A model generated the notes under the pieces. The model did no database searches. It was not told the DNA's origin and was given only the letters and a program-made list of their open reading frames with translations. Shown here in pieces: positions 15,482 to 17,284 of a DNA stretch of 17,284 nt. The stretch spans positions 1-17,284 of the forward strand of contig CAZFQG010000137.1 of assembly GCA_964520785.1 (NCBI GenBank), in the 5' to 3' direction. The DNA is from CAZFQG01 sp964520785 (lineage in GTDB: Bacteria > Planctomycetota > Planctomycetia > Pirellulales > Thermoguttaceae). The first letter of the stretch is position 1. Each line of letters starts with the position of its first letter. The position numbers and the translations under genes were made by a program.

Positions 15482-16030
15482 ATGAGTTTGATTGGCGTTC
15501 ACGCGGTCCAATTGAGGATCCCGGAGCACGAGTGTTTGCCTGAACCTTCGGAGCCGGACCCCCCGACGCGACAGACGCCGTTGCATTGTCTTGCCAAGGT
15601 GCGTTGCCGTCAGGGAATTTCCCGGCGACTCGTCGCACGGCACATGGGCACGACGATCCGCGAAATCCGTGCCCAGGAGGAAGGGCTCGTCGATATCTCT
15701 CTCGGGACGCTCAAGCGGTGGAGTGAGATTCTAGGTGTCCCCCTCGTGGAATTGTTGGTGGAACCGGACGAAGCCCTCTCGCCGCCGATCATGCAGCGCG
15801 CGCGGCTGGTGCGCCTGATGAAGACGGTCAAAGCCATTCTGGAACAAAGTCAGGAGGAGCCGATACTCCGACTGGCCGCCACAATGAGCGAACAGTTGAC
15901 CGACATCATGCCGGAGTTGAAGGACGTGGGACCCTGGAACGCGGTCGGTTCGCGCCGGCCGACGGATGACCTGGGTCAAGCCGTGACGCGCTGCGCCGAT
16001 TTCCGCATCGTCCCAGAATTATTCGATTGA
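15482..16030 (+). CDS. XRE/Cro-type helix-turn-helix protein
   Basis: The 182-residue protein is probably a DNA-binding transcriptional regulator. Residues about 36-92 form a Cro/C1-type HTH: a first helix LAKVRCRQGISRRLVARHM, then TTIREIRAQEEG as the recognition part, and LGTLKRWSEILGVPLVELL as the closing helices. An N-terminal arm, MSLIGVHAVQLRIPEHECLP, is followed by a Pro-rich stretch. About 100-150 is helical (MQRARLVRLMKTVKAILEQ and MSEQLTDIMPELKDV) and may mediate dimerisation or ligand sensing. I recall closely similar small regulators as conserved across planctomycetes, but know of no characterised function. A near-perfect ribosome binding site fixes this start. It ends only 2 bp from the convergent DUF1080 stop. 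Confidence 0.8.
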   Translation: MSLIGVHAVQLRIPEHECLPEPSEPDPPTRQTPLHCLAKVRCRQGISRRLVARHMGTTIREIRAQEEGLVDISLGTLKRWSEILGVPLVELLVEPDEALSPPIMQRARLVRLMKTVKAILEQSQEEPILRLAATMSEQLTDIMPELKDVGPWNAVGSRRPTDDLGQAVTRCADFRIVPELFD

Positions 16031-16032
16031 CG

Positions 16033-16701
16033 CTATTTCAGCTCCTTCAATCGAAGCTTGCGGAACTCGACCCGGTCGCCGTGGCCACAGAACCCCAGGT
16101 GGCCCGTCTTCCGGTGCAGTCCCGGATGCGGCTGGCCGTCAATCGGCTTCTTGTCGGTCAAGTCCGTGTCCAGAATGACCTCGCCGTTGAGGATGACTTT
16201 GATTTTCGGGCCGTCGGCCACGACCTCCTGGGCGTTCCATTCCCCGGCCGGTTTCAGGAAGCCGCGTTTGGCCGGAACGACACCGTAGATGGAACCGTGA
16301 TACTGGTAGTCGGCCAGCTTGTCACGGTATTTGTCCGATTCGTCATCGAGGATTTGCAGTTCCATTCCAGAATAGGCCGGGTTGCCCTCCAGCGGTGCGC
16401 GGACGGCCAGCCCGTTGTTTCCGCCGGGTTCGAGTTTGAATTCGAACCGCAGGACGAAGTTGGAATACTCCTTGGTCGTGAATAGGAAACCGCCCTTGCT
16501 CGGAACGCAGACGATGTTTCCGTCCTCGACGACGTACCCGTCGGTGGAACCCTCCCACCCTTCGAGGTCCTCGCCGTTGAAGATGGAGACGAAGCCGTCC
16601 GCCTTCTCTTCCTCGCTCAATCCGCGAACATCGTTCGCGCCCGCGAATCGGTCGAGAAGGAACACGAAAGCGAGTAAAACAAGTAGACAACGCGTTTTCA
16701 T
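16033..16701 (-). CDS. Secreted DUF1080 protein (3-keto-disaccharide hydrolase family)
   Basis: The 222-residue protein has a signal peptide (CLLVLLAFVFLL, likely cleavage near residue 22) and should act outside the cytoplasm. After it, DGFVSIFNGEDLEGWEG (about 35-51) is the classic start of the DUF1080 jelly-roll, related to glycoside hydrolase/ConA-like folds. Other family marks are SNFVLRFEFKLEPGGNNGLA, GMELQILDD, HGSIYGVVPAK, GEWNAQEVVADG and GHLGFCGHGDRVEFRKL. Pfam names the family 3-keto-disaccharide hydrolase, though most members are uncharacterised. The ATG at 16701 is chosen because GGAG lies 9 nt upstream; a TTG at 16716 in the same frame is less likely. A TTGACA promoter lies just upstream. 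It is next to a DUF6807 gene on the same strand, a common planctomycete pairing. Confidence 0.92.
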   Translation of the reverse strand: MKTRCLLVLLAFVFLLDRFAGANDVRGLSEEEKADGFVSIFNGEDLEGWEGSTDGYVVEDGNIVCVPSKGGFLFTTKEYSNFVLRFEFKLEPGGNNGLAVRAPLEGNPAYSGMELQILDDESDKYRDKLADYQYHGSIYGVVPAKRGFLKPAGEWNAQEVVADGPKIKVILNGEVILDTDLTDKKPIDGQPHPGLHRKTGHLGFCGHGDRVEFRKLRLKELK

Positions 16702-16739
16702 TGAATAGTACTCCAAGATGGTTCTAAATGGGGTGCTCG

Positions 16740-16769
16740 GTAATACCGCGGTGAGAATCGGGGTGTCAA
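16740..16769 (-). promoter_or_regulatory. Predicted sigma70-type promoter of the DUF1080 gene
   Basis: On the minus strand a perfect TTGACA (16764-16769), an 18-nt spacer and TATTAC (16740-16745, 4 of 6) give a leader of about 30 nt before the ATG at 16701. It indicates that DUF1080 can be transcribed independently of the upstream DUF6807 gene. Confidence 0.45.
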
Positions 16770-16882
16770 TGTTCGAACCGATTCTACGTCGAAGGTCGCC
16801 GGTCTTTCCGGAACGGGGCGGGTTCGGCCTGGCCGCCTCCGGGGGAATGGGTCAATGGGCAATGCATCGAAGCGGCGCCGTG

Positions 16883-17284
16883 CTACAGGGGCTCGCACTC
16901 GACCGTGACGGGCTCGGCGAAATCGGCCGCGCGGGCCCGAGCCTCCTCGAGCGTCATTTCCCCTTCTTGAACCCAAACGCGGTACTTCGCCTGGAGGTCC
17001 TTCCCCTCGTCCAGTTCGTACTTGAAGTACGAACCGAACCGGCCGTAATCGCGTTCGCTGTACCAACAGGGTTTCGGGTTCTCCGGAGAGTCCAAGTACA
17101 AAAACGTATATCGTTTGCCGCCGATGAGGACGCACATCCCCTTCCACGGTTCGTTCTTGCAGAGTTCCGTCTTTTCCCCGGCGTCCGGATTCTTCACCTG
17201 ACCGGGCTCGCCTTTGCCGTCCGGTCTGAGGTAGTAGGTGTCCTTCGCCGTTTTCTCGGTCACTTCTTCATGCGCACGAATCTG
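16883..17284 (-). CDS. DUF6807 (PmoA-like) protein, C-terminal part, cut by the window edge
   Basis: The reading frame is open to the last base of the window, so the 5' part lies outside; 133 residues and the TAG stop (16885-16883) are visible. The visible segment, with TYYLRPDGKGEPGQVKN, PWKGMCVLIGGKRYTFLYLD, PENPKPCWYSERDYGRFGSYF and VWVQEGEMTLEEA, resembles the C-terminal half of the DUF6807 family (formerly called PmoA). These are widespread in planctomycetes next to DUF1080 and glycoside-hydrolase genes; the older methane-oxygenase name is not a functional claim. A GTG at 17263 could be read as a start, but the conserved frame continues upstream in HEEVTEKTAKDT, so this is a partial gene. 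It precedes DUF1080 by 181 bp on the same strand. Confidence 0.8.
   Translation of the reverse strand, partial: QIRAHEEVTEKTAKDTYYLRPDGKGEPGQVKNPDAGEKTELCKNEPWKGMCVLIGGKRYTFLYLDSPENPKPCWYSERDYGRFGSYFKYELDEGKDLQAKYRVWVQEGEMTLEEARARAADFAEPVTVECEPL

Noticed and set aside
16883..17263. A complete 126-residue gene starting at the GTG at 17263
   Set aside because: The frame stays open to the window edge and the family is longer, so this is the C-terminal part of a bigger protein.

Overview
The window looks like chromosomal DNA of a planctomycete (Planctomycetota). Several signs agree: high-GC coding, an N-terminal VEPRHLLAA (LEPR-XLL type) motif on a large secreted protease, a dockerin plus PEP-CTERM protein, a DUF1080 protein and a DUF6807 (PmoA-like) protein as neighbours, and an XRE-type regulator of a kind I associate with planctomycetes. 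No rRNA, tRNA, CRISPR array, transposase or phage gene was seen. A 10-base run of N at 5606-5615 marks an assembly gap.

Layout: (1) 350-3370, a secreted subtilisin-like S8 peptidase with eight tandem 46-48 residue repeats at its C-terminal end. (2) 5279-3459 (minus), a secreted protein with two LamG-like domains, a dockerin and PEP-CTERM; it converges on the protease. (3) 5657-8901, hpnC-hpnD-hpnE, the three-step route from farnesyl diphosphate to squalene. A class I methyltransferase at 9110-9817 follows with its own predicted promoter. (4) 10834-9932 (minus), a PfkB-family kinase, and 12287-11079 (minus), a TlpA-like thiol-disulfide protein. (5) 12790-13857, recA, behind a good promoter whose start region overlaps a TGTTC-N4-GTTCA element. 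(6) 14915-13956 (minus), a radical SAM/SPASM protein. (7) 15482-16030, an XRE-type regulator with a leader of about 350 nt carrying a perfect 17-bp x 3 tandem repeat. (8) 16701-16033 (minus), a secreted DUF1080 protein, and 17284-16883 (minus), the C-terminal part of a DUF6807 protein cut by the window edge.

Most of the window is housekeeping and typical planctomycete accessory content. The clear functional unit is hpnCDE: HpnD makes presqualene diphosphate, HpnC makes hydroxysqualene and HpnE reduces it to squalene, the precursor of hopanoids or of squalene-derived C30 carotenoids. DUF1080 and DUF6807 suggest carbohydrate turnover. I found no clear new multi-gene system. The least explained signals are the long repeat-bearing leader of the XRE gene, the recA operator candidate, the protease repeat array and the orphan radical SAM/SPASM gene.
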